DNA of 64,000 nt from Maylandia zebra (Eukaryota; Chordata; Actinopteri; Cichliformes; Cichlidae): positions 13,506,137 through 13,570,136 of the forward strand of contig NC_135172.1 of NCBI RefSeq assembly GCF_041146795.1. The letters run 5' to 3'. A program made the position numbers and the translations under genes. Positions within the stretch are counted from its first letter, which is position 1; each line of letters opens with the position of its first letter. The notes under the pieces are model-generated. The model was not told the DNA's origin. It saw only the letters and a list, made by a program, of their open reading frames with translations, and did not search any database. Below are positions 12,317-24,837 of the stretch, one piece after another.

Positions 12317-14439
12317 AAAAGCTGCAGCTGCTGGTCGTATGTAGTCGAGGTAGTATTGCATTCATAAAGGGAATAGCATCCTTCTTACCTTCCTGTTGCT
12401 CGCCACAAATTTGTGATGTTGTTCGGTGAGTTTCAGACACATTCCCATGCACACAGTTTCACTACTTTTAACCATTTGGATCCTTCCACATTCTGTCACC
12501 ACAGGGATAGAATGTGGAAAGGCTTTTTTTTTCTTTTTTAATTTCCTCACCTGTTTTAATTTGTTGCCTCGATCAAAAATTGAACCCTCTTTCCTGCAGT
12601 GGTCTCATCCATCACTTCATTTCCAACCTGTGACGTTTGCACTCCCGCTGCATTTCTCACATTTTTAATTTGGCATTTCTTTCCACACATCCTTGGTAGG
12701 AGAACGGGTCACTAAGGGTGTGTGTGTGTGTGTGTGTGTGTTTGGATTAAGATTGAGTTACATAGCTGGATTGTGTAATTGTGAGGTGTGTCTCTTCTGC
12801 AGGGAGCAGCTCTGCTGTTTCCATTGTTGGGAGAGTTGAACTTGGAACTGACGGCACTGCGGTGTTGTCGTGCAGTGCTGCGTTTCACAGGAGAGTGGAG
12901 ACTGTGCGAGGTTGTGCTGCTGACTCAACAATAAGAGCACACTGTGCAGCATGTACAGGTTTACCCTAAATAAGGGATTAGTCAGTTGTTGGCTGCGTTT
13001 TGATCTGGGCTGTGTTTGGTTTCAGTTACAATCATTTAAAGCCTTGCCTGTTCTTGTTGTGACATGTCAGATAGGAGTTACTCAGTCATAGTATATGAAC
13101 GTAGTGTATAACGTTGCTTTTCTTACAAATCAAGGTTTTCTGGCTTGTACAGGGCAAAGTTACTTACGATGTGATTCTGTGGTAAATGTATAGATCCTTA
13201 TTTCTATTTTTTGCCAAAAAAAGCTAACAACCTTTTCGTTGGGGCTTCAAACCTTAACCTTAAAGCTTACGTGCTGGAGACGGCTCAGTAGCTAAGGATG
13301 CGTTAGATAAGTTGATTAATCAGATAGTTAATGCAAGAAATGCCACTCACGTATTTCAACAAAGCTGATTAGATGTGCACGTAGTCTGAGATGTTCTGAA
13401 CAACAACAACAAAAAAGTGATGCGACTCGCTTCCAGCAATTACTTCTCTGATAATGTAAATTGATTTCAGTTCAATTGAACAGGAAAATAGTTGCTGTGC
13501 ACTCAAACTTATTTTCTGCAGCACGACACTGAAGCATCAGAGGACTGAAAGGGGAGGTGACCTGTTTATCCACAGCTTGCGTGGGGGCAAATCTTGCATA
13601 CTGCTTTATCTTTGTTGGCTGGGTCAACTTTATTATCACAGCTTAGCCCTGTTTGGGAACAGCGTTATCTTTCTAGGATTATAAAATAAGTGTGTGTTCG
13701 GAAACTGGCCTCTGAGTGCATGCTTTGTAGTGCATTGTAATAAGTCATGTCAACATGTTTGCATTAGTTTAACAGGAAGAAGAGCCTCTGTATTTTTGAT
13801 AATATTGGAACGTCACATGTCAGGATAATCTATTTAGATGCTGCCTTCAGTACATAGATTTGATGAAGGTTAGTGGCGTTAATAAAGTGCTCATTTGTAT
13901 TGGTGCAAAGTCAGTTTGAACTTGCTGCCCTACCTTTTCACTGTGAAAGAATATAACGGCAAAAAGCAGGATGTTTTCTTTTCTTTAAACGCTCAGTAGG
14001 GGTGTTTAGTTTATTTAGGTGATTTTAATGAATTATTTATTGATACCTTACAATTTTCATTCCATATTAGGTATCACATTTTGTTTGGCCACTAGATACA
14101 AAAAGCTTTTCTGGTGATTTAACCCCAACCTGGGGGGGGAGTCCAGTGCTTTTACCGCTATAGTGCTGTATATCTCTGTACAAGGGCGTCTAGAAATGGT
14201 TTGTTCGCACTGGTGTTTGACTCTGTTAAGACAGCGCAAATGCATAGATGTTCTGACTGTAATTTGAGCTTGACCTGTGATGGACGGCAACACCGGGATA
14301 AGCTACAAGGGACAAAAGCCACAGCTATTTTGCATGATAAACATATTTGTCACTGTTTTCCAGTAATAGTCTGATTTATAGCCATAGTAAAATGCCCCTG
14401 TTAACATCTATAATTGTCCTTTGTGCAGAGCAGACCAAA

Positions 14440-14770
14440 GTAAAGTAGTTTGGCCATAATGCACAGAACCACATATGGATAAAAACCAAACATGTATTTG
14501 CTCAAACGCGGTGGTGGTGGAGTTGTTGATTTATTTTTTTTTTTTAGATGTGGACACCTTGCAGTTCCCGAGTTGACCACGTACTCATCAGTATACCAAA
14601 GTATTCTAGAGTCAAATGTGAGGTCATATGACAGCCAGCACTGAGTGATGCAACCGCACAATGATCCCAAGCACAGCCGGTTACTTTTGTTGGAAAAGGA
14701 AAAAAGAATCGAGGTGTCGCAATGGTTCAGTCAAAGTCCAGACCTCAACCTGACCGGGAATTAAAGAGAG
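14440..14770 (+). pseudogene. Tc1-like transposase relic (NDPKHS / SQSPDLN)
   Basis: Broken reading frames contain FGHNAQNH near 14450, SILESNVRSYD near 14600-14640, NDPKHS near 14660 and FSQSPDLN near 14730. These are, in the right order, the region before the second catalytic block, the NDPKH motif and the motif just before the catalytic glutamate of Tc1 transposases. Several stops and a T-run insertion interrupt it. It is a dead fragment within the lpar2 intron. Confidence 0.65.
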
Positions 14771-15166
14771 CGGAAATGACTGCCTGCAAGCTGCAATGAA
14801 CTGAAACAACCATGTAAAGAAATTCCTACACTGTGATGTGAGAGACTAATAAAGTAAAATGGCAAATCATGACTTTAAGTTATAAGGTCTACTTAGTATT
14901 TACCTCATCTTTAGACCTGGTAAATACTTGGTTACTTTGTCATCCAAATATTGCTTTACTTCCTTCTTACCTTAATCTTGTCAAACTATATTATTTTAAA
15001 TGTTTATTCTCTAAATGCTAAAAATTTTAAGTTAAATATTTGCTGTCTATGTTGGATATCATTTCACTATGACCAGTTTCTGTAGTTTGTTAATAAATGC
15101 TTATCACTGATTTTGAACTGTTATGCATAATTTATTGTTTGCTCAAACTTACTACTTTTTCTCCAG

Positions 15167-15386
15167 AATGTAGATGTGCATCCAGAGAAGTCCCCAGGCT
15201 TTCAGACGTCTGGATAACTCCAGTCCTCACCTGCACAGCTAATGGCATGCCGATCTCCAAACCTCCCAATGTGGCAAGTGTCAGTGGTGCCCTAATCCTC
15301 CTCCTTCTACTCTGCGTCTGCAACACCACCCTACTCTTTCTACTCATCAACGTTTTTCTCATCCCACACCCCGCTCACGCCTCAGG
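15167..15386 (+). promoter_or_regulatory. lpar2: lpar2 5' leader with three upstream ORFs
   Basis: After an acceptor (ctccag|aatg, 15165-15166) the leader has three AUGs before the receptor start. 15168-15173 is a start immediately followed by a stop (ATG TAG). 15174-15242 encodes 22 residues (MCIQRSPQAFRRL...). 15247-15399 encodes 50 residues, strongly hydrophobic (ILLLLLCVC...), and overlaps the receptor start at 15387 in another frame. Ribosomes that use the third uORF would pass the receptor start, so translational repression is expected. All this assumes that the leader is spliced as drawn. Confidence 0.6.
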
Positions 15387-17939
15387 ATGGGTAACATAAC
15401 CGGTACCTGCCATGACAATGAGACCATCGACTTTTTCTACAACAACAGTGGAAAAGCCATTAATACTCAATGGAAAAAGCGTGACGTTCTTATTGTCACG
15501 CTGGGCTTGATTGTTTGCTTCATTGTTATTTTTTCCAACTTTTTGGTAGTAGCGGCCATTTTCAAAAACAGACGGTTTCACTTTCCCATCTACTACTTGT
15601 TGGGTAATATGGCTTTGGCAGACCTTTTTGCAGGTAAATTTTTTTCCATTTATTTTTGTAAAACCATTTGTGAAATAACTTAAGTTCACAGAAAACCCTT
15701 CACAAAGAGAAAGTAGAGCAAAATAGAAACACATTCTCACAGTTGTTTCCATTAAAAAGCAACAGTGATCTCTTAAACGCAAACCATGAATGCCAAGTTG
15801 GGGATTCTTGGACAGTCAGGCAACCTTTTGAGTTTGATTTAATAGTACTCCTGACTATTTCAACTAAGTTTGTACTGATCACAGCGATAGCATGTTACCG
15901 CGATGAGTCTCTGACATCCTCATATTTCATGTAAAGATTGTTCATTGTCCTGCTCTGGTAACAACGATAGACTCTACTCAGAATGTAACAGTGTAAATAG
16001 TTTACCTCTGTTTAAAAGATCTCCTCACTTTCCTCCTCCTAGGTTTTGCGTATCTCCACATGATGTTTCATACTGGTCCCTGGACTATAAAGCTATCACC
16101 GAACCAGTGGTTTACTCGTCAGGGGTTGATAAATACCAGCCTGACAGCCTCGGTCCTCAACCTCCTATTCGTGGCTGTGGAGCGCCACCAGACTATCTTC
16201 AACGTCCAGCTACACAGCAGCATGAGCACTCGGCGTGTTTTCATAGTCATGCTGTTAATTTGGCTGGTGGCAATAATCATGGGCCTCGTTCCCCAAATGG
16301 GTTGGAACTGCACGTGCCATCTAAGTGAATGCTCCACCATGGCACCGCTATACCACCGCAGCTTCCTGATATTCTGGGCCGTTCTTAACTTGATGACCTT
16401 CTCCATCATGGTGGCCGTATATACCCGGATCTTTCTTTATGTGAGGCACAAGGGCAGGCAGATGTCACAGCACACTTCGACGACAAGACAGAGAGAAACC
16501 ATGATGAACCTGATGAAGACAGTCTCCATGATCCTGGGTAAGGGAGTGCACACAATACATATCAAGTCAAATAGTTATGTTTGGGAGATAACTTTGCGTT
16601 TTTAGCTTCATTTAAAAACATCACGCTAACAGAAAAGCTTTTGAAGAACCCAAAATGATGATAAAGCGTGTGCCGACCTCAGCACGGCAGCCAGGCCGGT
16701 TCCTGTTACCTGTTCACTGCTTTTGAACAGGTAAAAAAAGCAGCGATGAGCAGTCGGGCTGCATCCTCCATTTCTACCTGTTCATGTTTCTACAGTAGAA
16801 TCACCATGGAGATCACTTTAAAATATCTTTGAACTGGTTTTCAGATTTTCTTTGTGTTGCTTATTTTGTGAAAACACTAAAAGAAAGCTCTTACATGTGT
16901 ACTCATTAGGACAGGGATTTGTGTCAGTGCATTGCACTGTAGCCTAAGGTTTGTATTGTTAACTGGTAATTATGAGAATGCATTATGGACTAACATGAAA
17001 ATAATAATAACAAGTTTTAGACTGCTCTCTGGCAAGTAATTACCGTAATATATATTGTAGAGTGTCTACCTTACAATATGAAATGAAACGCCTTGAAGGT
17101 GACTGTGATTTGGTGCTATATAAATACATTGAATTACTTTTGAGAAAATAATGGGGTGTGTGTGTGCTGAACATTTGTTGTGAAGGACTCACAACCAACC
17201 AACCAAAACATTCCAAACGATGTGATGCTAATTCACTCCCGAATATTAAAAATCTCTGTGTGCAAGGGACGAGGCTGAAAATCACTGACCTGTAAATCAG
17301 TTCAGTTTGTTCTCACGCTTAACTCTGTCACAGTGTAGACACCAGTCTGTCCTCTGCTTCACTCAACACACTGACATACTTGAAGTAGCAACTTGGAGTG
17401 AGCATTCAAACTATTTCTGGATGAAAACCACGGCTTCAGATTTGGAGGTGTAGATTCTCATCCTGATCACTTTGCAATCAACTGCAAACTATCACAGTGC
17501 AAGCTGAAGGTCACCACCTGATGGCCAACACAACAGCATCTGTGAAAGGCAGAGATGAGATCCTGAGACAACCATGGCTGTGCCTGGAAATTCTATTGAT
17601 GATAAAAAATTATGAACACTAAGTGTACATAATTTAAGTGACTAAGTGATCGCAGTGCAAACCATTGCCATCTACTGAATTCTACTGAAAGTTTAGTTGG
17701 AGAAAGTTGCAGAGGATAAAGTTTCCCGGGAAACGTTTATCTTGATCAAACACAGCCAGCCTTCTCGGCCCGTGCAAGCTCGTCTCTTTTCCTGTAAAAA
17801 TAGGCTTTACACACACATTACCTCCTCTCTTCCTGGTACTGATTTCTTCTTATTTTCTAATCTAGTCTCTCCTTTGCTGCTCTACTCTCACTGTCTCATT
17901 CTGATTTATTTTGATTTCAATTAAATTCCTCCAAATTTA

Positions 17940-17972
<33 letters not shown>

Positions 17973-18781
17973 AAAAAAAACACCAAACAAAAAAAACCCC
18001 ACAAGTGTTTGTCCCGTCACTCAGCAGCCAGGATTCAGTTGCTCTGGCATGTAAGGAAGTTGAGGAAAAGCCAGAGCATGTCCTGACAGGGAGCTGCATA
18101 GTTTTGTTAGCATGACAGAAAACTGCTCGTTTCTGCCTGCATGACACTGCTGACAATTTGTACCTGCGAGCAACATCATCAAGACAGTGAGGACATTTCC
18201 TCATTTTATCATTCTGAGAGACACATAAAGCCACTATGCACCTGAGTGTGTGGTCTCACATCCTTTAACTGTTTTTGCAGCTGGTAGTTTTGCATATATT
18301 AGTGCTGAGCATGCTACCAAAGTCTGCAGATATTATACAGAACAGACTACTGAACTGGCTAATCTGTGTGGTGTGTGTGTGTTCCCTCATATGCTTCCCC
18401 CTACCCTTAGAAATTAACAGAGTTGTAAAGAATTTCTTTCTCCCCCCTGACTCTGTAGGCTGCTTTGTGGTCTGCTGGACACCCGCACTGGTTGTGCTGC
18501 TGCTCGATGGTCTGAACTGTGACAGGAGTTTGGTGCTAGGCCCCGAGAAATACTGTCTGGTGCTGGCAGAGTGCAACTCCTTCGTCAACCCCATCATCTA
18601 CTGCTTCAGGGACCAAGACATGAGGAGGACCTTCAAGGAGATCCTGTGCTGCAACTGGTCTCAGAGGCACAAGAACAGAGGCTTCTCTGAAGTTAAATTT
18701 CACACCGTGGAGCAAGAGGTACTGTCCGAGAGCAATGGAATCAATGACAGCAATCACAATCAAAACAAGCACATGCTCTAA
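15387..18781 (+). CDS. lpar2: Lysophosphatidic acid receptor 2 (three coding exons, 354 aa)
   Basis: This is a plasma-membrane rhodopsin-class GPCR for lysophosphatidic acid. Coding exons are 15387-15633, 16043-16537 and 18459-18781; both introns interrupt a glycine codon after its first base. The N-terminus has N-glycosylation sequons (NIT, NET) and then seven hydrophobic segments. Diagnostic sequences are NRRFHFPIYYLLGN after TM1, ERH in place of DRY at the end of TM3, VAVYTRIFLYVR in TM5 and NPIIY in TM7. R108 and Q109 (in WFTRQGL) match the residues that contact LPA; glutamine rather than glutamate at 109 is the known LPA-versus-S1P discriminator. Cysteines CC after TM7 are likely palmitoylated. 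The length matches mammalian LPAR2 (about 350 aa). The N-terminal NETIDFFYNNSGK is closer to LPAR2 than to LPAR1. The C-terminus KHML lacks the mammalian DSTL PDZ ligand. A fish a/b paralogue suffix cannot be decided. Confidence 0.93.
17941..17962. repeat. C22 homopolymer in lpar2 intron
   Basis: Twenty-two C residues are followed by a g and a long A run. This is a slippage-prone tract and the assembled length may be inexact. On the minus strand it is a G22 run able to form a quadruplex. Confidence 0.9.
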
Positions 18782-18944
18782 GGACTGTTTATGATTTTAG
18801 GCCACTTGGTATCATGCTGACTGTAGTCAGATGATCTGTCCATCTAAATATTTTGAGAGAGATGTGCGACAGCAGCATAGCTGAATGTGGCTCGTTGTTG
18901 TTTTGTTTTTTTTGTTTGTTTTTTTTATCTATCTATATATCCAT
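18782..18944 (+). other. lpar2: lpar2 3' untranslated start, interrupted by a hAT element
   Basis: The 3' UTR begins after the TAA at 18779-18781. No AATAAA occurs before the hAT insertion at 18945. The first ones downstream lie inside the element (near 19209 and 19847) or well beyond it, so the mature 3' end is undetermined. Confidence 0.4.
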
Positions 18945-19948
18945 TAGGGGTGCAACGATACACAAAATTCACGGTTCGGTTCGATACTTTGGTGTCACGG
19001 GTCGATATTTTTTTCAATACAAAAAAATGTTCATGCTTTTTTAATTTGTCATTTATTAAAATTCTAAATGTATATTTTAACTCAAACGTACAGTTTTTAA
19101 ATTTAATGTTGCTGAAACAACAAAGGGATAAAATAATAAATCTATCTGATCGAGAAATCACTCATCTTTGGAAAAAGAGAGTTTATTACAGAGAAATGGC
19201 TCTTTCCAAAATAAAAGCTATACTATACGCTTCTTCTGGGCTATATTCTCAGCAGCATATTAAACATATCAGGTCCCCATAAGGAGAATCCTGTGCTAAC
19301 GGCTGTCTAAATGATTCGGGTAAAGTTTGTAGCATGAGTGCTTGTTGTTTTTGTCTGCTTCCACTTGTCTTTGCACTAGGATGATGTCGACGTAAATGTG
19401 CGGTCATATTAATTTTGTTCCCACTAGTGCTGTCAGCACTAGTGGGAACTGGAATGACGTTAACGCCACAACACGGCAAATCTCCGTTAACGAGCTACCG
19501 CGGATCGCCCCGTGCATGGGGCTGGCGCAAACTGCACTAACGCAGTAGTTCCCACCCATGTAATTGAGCATTGCGTGGCACATCCGACATACTGTTTTAC
19601 TTTTGTCCATGACGCGCTTACCTTCAGGGTCATACTTCACATGAAGACCAAAATAGTTCCAAAGGCCAGATCTGACTGAGGGTGGGGGAGGTTCAATTTG
19701 CCATGTTGCAACGAGCTTAGCTTCTGTCTTGCTAGCTTGCGCTGCGCTCAGTGGATCTGCGCTCGACAGTGCAGCCTAGGCGGAGTAGTTGAACGCAGAT
19801 CCACTGAGCTCCCAACACAGACAGTATCGTAAGAAGAAAAGTTGATAAAATAAATTAAAAAATTTTGTATTGTTCATACATATGCGTACCGAACCGAAAG
19901 CACTGTATCGAACGGTTCAATATCGATATGAGTATCGTTGCACCCCTA
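18945..19948 (-). mobile_element. hAT element with 8-bp target duplication and a BED-finger remnant
   Basis: The ends taggggtgcaacgatac and gtatcgttgcacccct(a) are inverted repeats. The 8-bp sequence atatccat flanks both sides exactly (18937-18944 and 19949-19956), the target-duplication length typical of hAT transposons. Inside, the minus strand reads a BED-type zinc finger: LWNYFGLHVKYDPEGKR, then CRMC, and further on NMTAHLRRHH, split by foreign sequence. hAT transposases and ZBED proteins carry this domain at the N-terminus. The catalytic part is absent, so this 1004-bp copy is non-autonomous. Confidence 0.85.
19419..19449. repeat. Near-perfect 31-bp palindrome inside the hAT element
   Basis: The arms ttcccactagtgctg and cagcactagtgggaa are 15 bp and separated by one base. 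They lie between the two halves of the BED-finger reading frame. Confidence 0.8.
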
Positions 19949-19956
19949 ATATCCAT

Positions 19957-20497
19957 ATAGATAGATAGATAGATATTTGTTGTTTAATTTCCTGAATGTC
20001 ATGCCTGCAAAAAGTCCAGTTTGTGCCAGGTTTTCAGTCTATATACACACAGTTTACACACTGCATCCAGTAGTTTCATCCATCTGTCAGTGAGACCTGG
20101 CAAATCGGCAACATGCGACACAAATCAGGGAAGAGCAGACACAGCTAGTCTTTGCGCAGGCAGGCTGATCAGTTAGGTGTCCGATGTTTTTGTTTGTTTT
20201 TATTCTTATTGTCACTTCAGTGCTTCTTACTGCAAAGAGCTGAAAAGACTCGTTAATTAATTACTTATATGTAAAATGTTGCAGAACCTCTCAACATCTC
20301 CCTCCAGTTAAAATTGAACAACAGGTTAGAAGCAGTTTGATCAGAGCCAGCTGCATAAAACTGTAAATGCAGCATGCAGGGATAGTCTGTAAAGTGCTTC
20401 ACATTACTGTCTCCACTCAGTTATACTGAGAACTTGGGTTGCGGAAAGATAACTTTTTAATTATTATTAGTATTATTGTTGTTGTGGCTTACTTTTT

Positions 20498-20530
<33 letters not shown>

Positions 20531-23500
20531 GTGCATATTTTGGGGAAGTTTCTATTAGGAAAAACCACGTATCTTCACTGTAGTGCTCACTTCCCCAGTC
20601 AAAGCCTTTGTGCTGTTTTTTCTTTTTTCATATATTCAGCTGAGAGCTTGTCTATGGTTGTATTATGTGAAAATTGTATTAGTCTTTAGAAGTGCACCAG
20701 AAGCCACAAGCACGGCGTTAATGTGCACTTTGCATACATGTGAGTTATTGTGTTCTTGTCTGTCTGAGCGATTGTAAACAAATGTGCTTTTTTTGTTGCG
20801 CTGTAGTATCAGTGTTGACTGGTCCAAGAGATGGTTTAGTTCATGGCGATTGGTCACATCACAGCATTTATTGAGGCGTAAACAAACACTGCACTTGTAG
20901 AATTTCTTTTAGTAAGGATGTGAGAAAAAACACATTCAGAGAAAACCTCCAACAGAGGTCCAAAACACAGAACTCATTCAACACAGTGACTTTGTGTCAA
21001 ATGTTCCATAACTTAAACTTTGATATTCTACAATGTTTTTTTTTATTATTATTATTTTTTAATCTAGGATCTGTTGGTTGTGTGCTTCTTTCAGTTCTTG
21101 TTTCTCACACTTTAATCCTGCCACTAAATTCTCTGTGTGGATTTGTGGCAGACTGTGTCAGTCAGTAATGTGGAAACTGGTAAAGCAAATGGCCTTTCTG
21201 TTTCTGTTCAGCTCACAGCTGCAGACTCGTCACCATCATTCAGAAATCCCCCACTTCTTTTGTGTGTGCGCGTTGCACCTGGCCAAATCAGACTAAACTA
21301 TGATTTATGTGGGGTCTTGTTTGCGACTGCTTTGCATTTACCTTCCGTTTCACTGTCAAATGTAAGCCGACTTTGCTAACTTTGGTATTGAATCTGAAAA
21401 CGTGCGACATCTAAACCCATGCTCGAATGTGTACCACACGTGTTGAGAGAGTACACACTGCTGTGTGATGCTGTTGATGGAGGAGGTCAAGAGCTGAAGA
21501 GTTGACAAGTGGGTGGAAGCTGGGAAGAAAGAGGCACACAGCCAAAGAGCGATGAAAGTTTTTGAATGCGAGCTAAAGACAGAAACAACAGGGCTGCAAA
21601 AATGTTATGTTGAGTTTGTTCATTGTTCAGTTGACTCTACAAAATGTTGGGAAAACTAAAGATTTACCTAAATAGCTACACAGTGCTGTAGGCAGTTTTT
21701 CTGTGTAAAAACAAAATTCAAAAATTAAGACGCAAACATAATTCACAAATTGACACTTAAAGTATTTTGTGAAGGGGAAAAAAAGGAAAAAAAACCTCTG
21801 TCACTGTAAATGAGATACATGACCTTTTTTTTTTTTTTTTTTAATATTCAAAACATTTCATTTATTCTACAGACAGGCACAATTAAACCCAACGTTTAGC
21901 TTCATCATTATTAGGATTTTTATGCGTGATATCTGTTTGTAGACTTATATAATTGTATGTAATTATACATGTATATTGCATATTGAGGTAGGATCAAATG
22001 AGTTTACCTTTAAGTCTGTACCAACCCTTTCTTTGTCTCATTATTGTTTAAAGTGCATTTTGTTGTTATAGTCAACATAGTCATGTTCAAAATAAATCAA
22101 TCATTCAGTGAAAAAAAATAAAATAAAGTATTTTGTAAATAGCCACTTTATTAGCCACTTAGCATGCTAATTAACTGCCACCAGTAGGGACATTACTGTA
22201 TAAGCTTTCCTGTGTGTCAGTAGTGCTGAAATAAGCGTCTTTGACTGGATGTCTTATAGGAGTGCCAAAAATTATATTAATAATTGTTGATCATGCTGAA
22301 ATTCTGTCTCAACATCTGTTAAACATGGACACTAAAACAAAATTGAAAAATAAAACAGGCAAACATGTATTCTGATAGATTTTAAGTTGCTACAATGATT
22401 TTAGACAGACTTTCAGGCTATTGGTGCAATTAACTGCACAGCAAGTCATGCTAGTTGTTAGATTATTCCATTCAAAAGTCCACCAACACAACTTTTTTTT
22501 TTTTTTTTAATTTAAATTTGGAGTCTTTGCGGACTTACTGTCTTGGAATTGGCGTCAAGTGTCCATTTGAAGAACTGCAGTTTTTGGCACTTCGGCACTG
22601 ACTTTATTTTTGCGTCACAAAGTTTGTTGCTTAGTAAGAAACTCCTAGCCCTAACCCTAACCCTCCCATTTAGGTTTCTGATTTGCCGTCGTTAATATTT
22701 AAGCTCGATATCGCAAACTTCAAAGCTTAGAATTACGGTTTGAACCTTCAGTTCTGTCTTAACCTGTTCAAAATTTGGTTGTGTATGCGCAAAACATCTG
22801 TGTTCACACTGTGTCCCATCATTCATGCAGAATAAAGGCCACAAATATAATTCCATGCATATGCACTTTTATCCAGCCACCAAATTTTCCAGGCCAACTT
22901 TTTAACCGAAGGTCAAGGAGTGACCTTCACATAGCTCCTCAAAATCCCAATCAGTGAGGTTAAATCACCTCTCTGCCTTATGCTATAAACAGATTTGGTA
23001 ATTACCCAAATGCCTGGAATTATCCTGTTGCCTGATGCAACTATTACTCTAGTTTATGCTGACCGTAACATTTCTGTGTCCTGCGTGCACTTCATTAATC
23101 CATGTGTTTTGTAGCTTGTGTTGTGGTAGTGTTTAAACCAGTCCAGATGTGTGTTGGTGGTTAGCGGGTCATGCTTCTTGCCACATTTCCTCTGACTCGT
23201 TACTCTGGCATGTGTGTTCAAAGAATACATTCTCGGTACAGAGGAAGTGCTGCAAGGAGTGTGTTATCTTGTTAGTGTGCACATGCATTCTTGAGTGAGA
23301 AATAATTCACAGAAACATTGTCTTTGTTTTTTTTGGGGGGGGGACATAAAGATCAAAGAGAGGCATTTGGGCCACTGAAAGGAAGTTGCATCTTTAATAG
23401 AGCGCGTTAACTGTAAGCGCTCTCAAAGAGCACAGCATTGTGTCTGTTTATACATATATATCCTAATTATACCTCTTGTCATTTAGATTTTAATTAAATC

Positions 23501-24034
23501 AAAGTTTTAACCGATTGTTATATTATAGGCGTACTTTTTTGTTTTTGTTTTTTCCTTGGTGTTGTTCCAGCAATTCAGGAAGTTTTTTACGTGATTTTTG
23601 GGCCTTTTTTGTTTTGTTTTAAATTTTGTACATTGTTACAACTAATAAGAATAAATGCACCATCTGTGTACGTCTGCAATTTGTTTGGTCGTGTGTGTCT
23701 GTTGCTTTGCGGTAACTGCTGAAATTTGCAATTTAGAAACATGGCAGGTCGTGTGGAAACGCTCCTTTGGGTATGAACATGAAATTCATCTCTTTCTAAC
23801 TGCTTGTTTGTTTGTGGGTTTTATTTTTTATTTTTTGCTAGTTTTCATATGACTAACCCACCCACCTCCCCCCTCTCTATTTTTCACATTCTCCCCGTTG
23901 CATCTAATCCCCATTTCTTATCATTGTCATGATTTTTTTTTTGTTAATAATTTTTAAACCCTTCACCCTCCTGGTTCTTTGACCTCATTTTCAGTTTCTC
24001 ACACTCTTGTCTGTTTCTCCACCTTTGTCTCTAG
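19957..24034. other. Intergenic, no gene recognised
   Basis: AT-rich sequence with T-runs (for example 20502-20529 and 21824-21842), a GATA microsatellite just right of the hAT element and a short telomere-like stretch (ccctaaccctaaccct, about 22651-22667). A small 7-bp-arm inverted repeat (agagcgc / gcgctct) lies near 23400-23425. No coding exon was found. If the exon at 24035 has upstream partners in this stretch, I could not see them. Confidence 0.5.
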
Positions 24035-24133
24035 AATGGTAAGTCTCGTATCCCCAAGGCGAAAGAGAGGAGCAACGGGGCGCCTCTCATCCGTGCCAGC
24101 TCAGAGGACATCCCTGCAAGTCTGATTAACTGA
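24035..24133 (+). CDS. Candidate terminal coding exon of unknown gene (32 codons plus stop)
   Basis: A strong acceptor (polypyrimidine tract ending ttgtctctag at 24034) is followed by an open frame NGKSRIPKAKERSNGAP... ending ASLIN at a TGA (24131-24133). The base composition rises to coding-like GC just over these 99 bases. Downstream is AT-rich 3'-UTR-like sequence with AATAAA near 24750 and 24843. I do not recognise the protein. One possibility is an alternative last exon of lpar2: a weak donor in its last exon (gag|gtactg, about 18717-18718) would join in phase 0. Another is the end of a separate plus-strand gene. A second frame is also open for about 29 codons, and the exon contains an internal donor-like atg|gtaagt. 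Confidence 0.45.
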   Translation, partial: NGKSRIPKAKERSNGAPLIRASSEDIPASLIN

Positions 24134-24800
24134 GACCAGCTGAGAAATTTCGAGGCATGCACACATACATATCTAAGTGAACTTATCTGTGTATGTACAC
24201 AAAAATGAGCCTTGAGCTGGTTCTTCAAGGATTATGTAGATTTTTTTTTTTCTTTTCTTTTTTTTATTTTTTTTTATTTTATATAAAGGGTTTTACCTCT
24301 GCTGTGGGTTTACAGTTTCTGCAGCTACTGGTAGAAGAGATACACTCTTTGGCTGGAAGCTTCATAACAGCAGCTTGATCTTCTCATTTAAACACAAGCC
24401 CGCCATCAACACCTCCCCTGCACAGACGCGTACACATTGTTGGGATCACTTGGACAACATGGGAGACACACGTGAGAGTTTCCTGTTGAGACATGAGTGA
24501 CTCGGCAGTTTTTTGTTGTTGTTGTTTTTTTTTTTTTGTTTTTTTTTCCCCCTCAGTGACAACAGTGATGGAAGAGCAACACCTGGAAAGCTACACAGCA
24601 GACCGTGGAATAAATGTGTGAAAATGTGCAATCATAAAGAATGCGCTCTGTGCTTTAGTTATGAGCCACACAAGAGTAGTTTGCTGGCTACTCTTAGCTT
24701 AAGTTAATGTGATCCAAGTTGTTACCACTAGTGCAGTAAGTCCTCCTTAATAAATTTCGGGGTGTTTATTTAATTGCATGACCAGAAAGCTTTTTGTGAT

Positions 24801-24837
<37 letters not shown>

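Larger units (their letters stand above)
4099..15166 (+). other. lpar2: Probable first intron of lpar2
   Basis: No coding exon was found in this stretch. It holds a short SINE-tail-like piece near 4978-5040, a G16 run at 5356-5371, a GC/AC dinucleotide tract near 5881-5909, a G18 run at 7162-7179, two DD37E Tc1-type elements (7598-8923 and 9103-10661), a SINE at 11817-12152, a GT microsatellite near 12718-12741 and a Tc1 relic near 14440-14770. Intron status depends on the first exon at about 4098 being correct. Confidence 0.45.

Noticed and set aside
15375-15782. 135-codon minus-strand frame
   Set aside because: Antisense to lpar2 coding exon 1 and its intron; no family resemblance.
19847-19852. 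AATAAA as lpar2 polyadenylation signal
   Set aside because: It lies inside the hAT element's right part and has no supporting downstream signal; it cannot be assigned to lpar2 with confidence.
22651-22667. Telomere-like ccctaaccctaaccct, and ttagggttaggg near 27393
   Set aside because: Only two to three units each; too short to call interstitial telomeric sequence.
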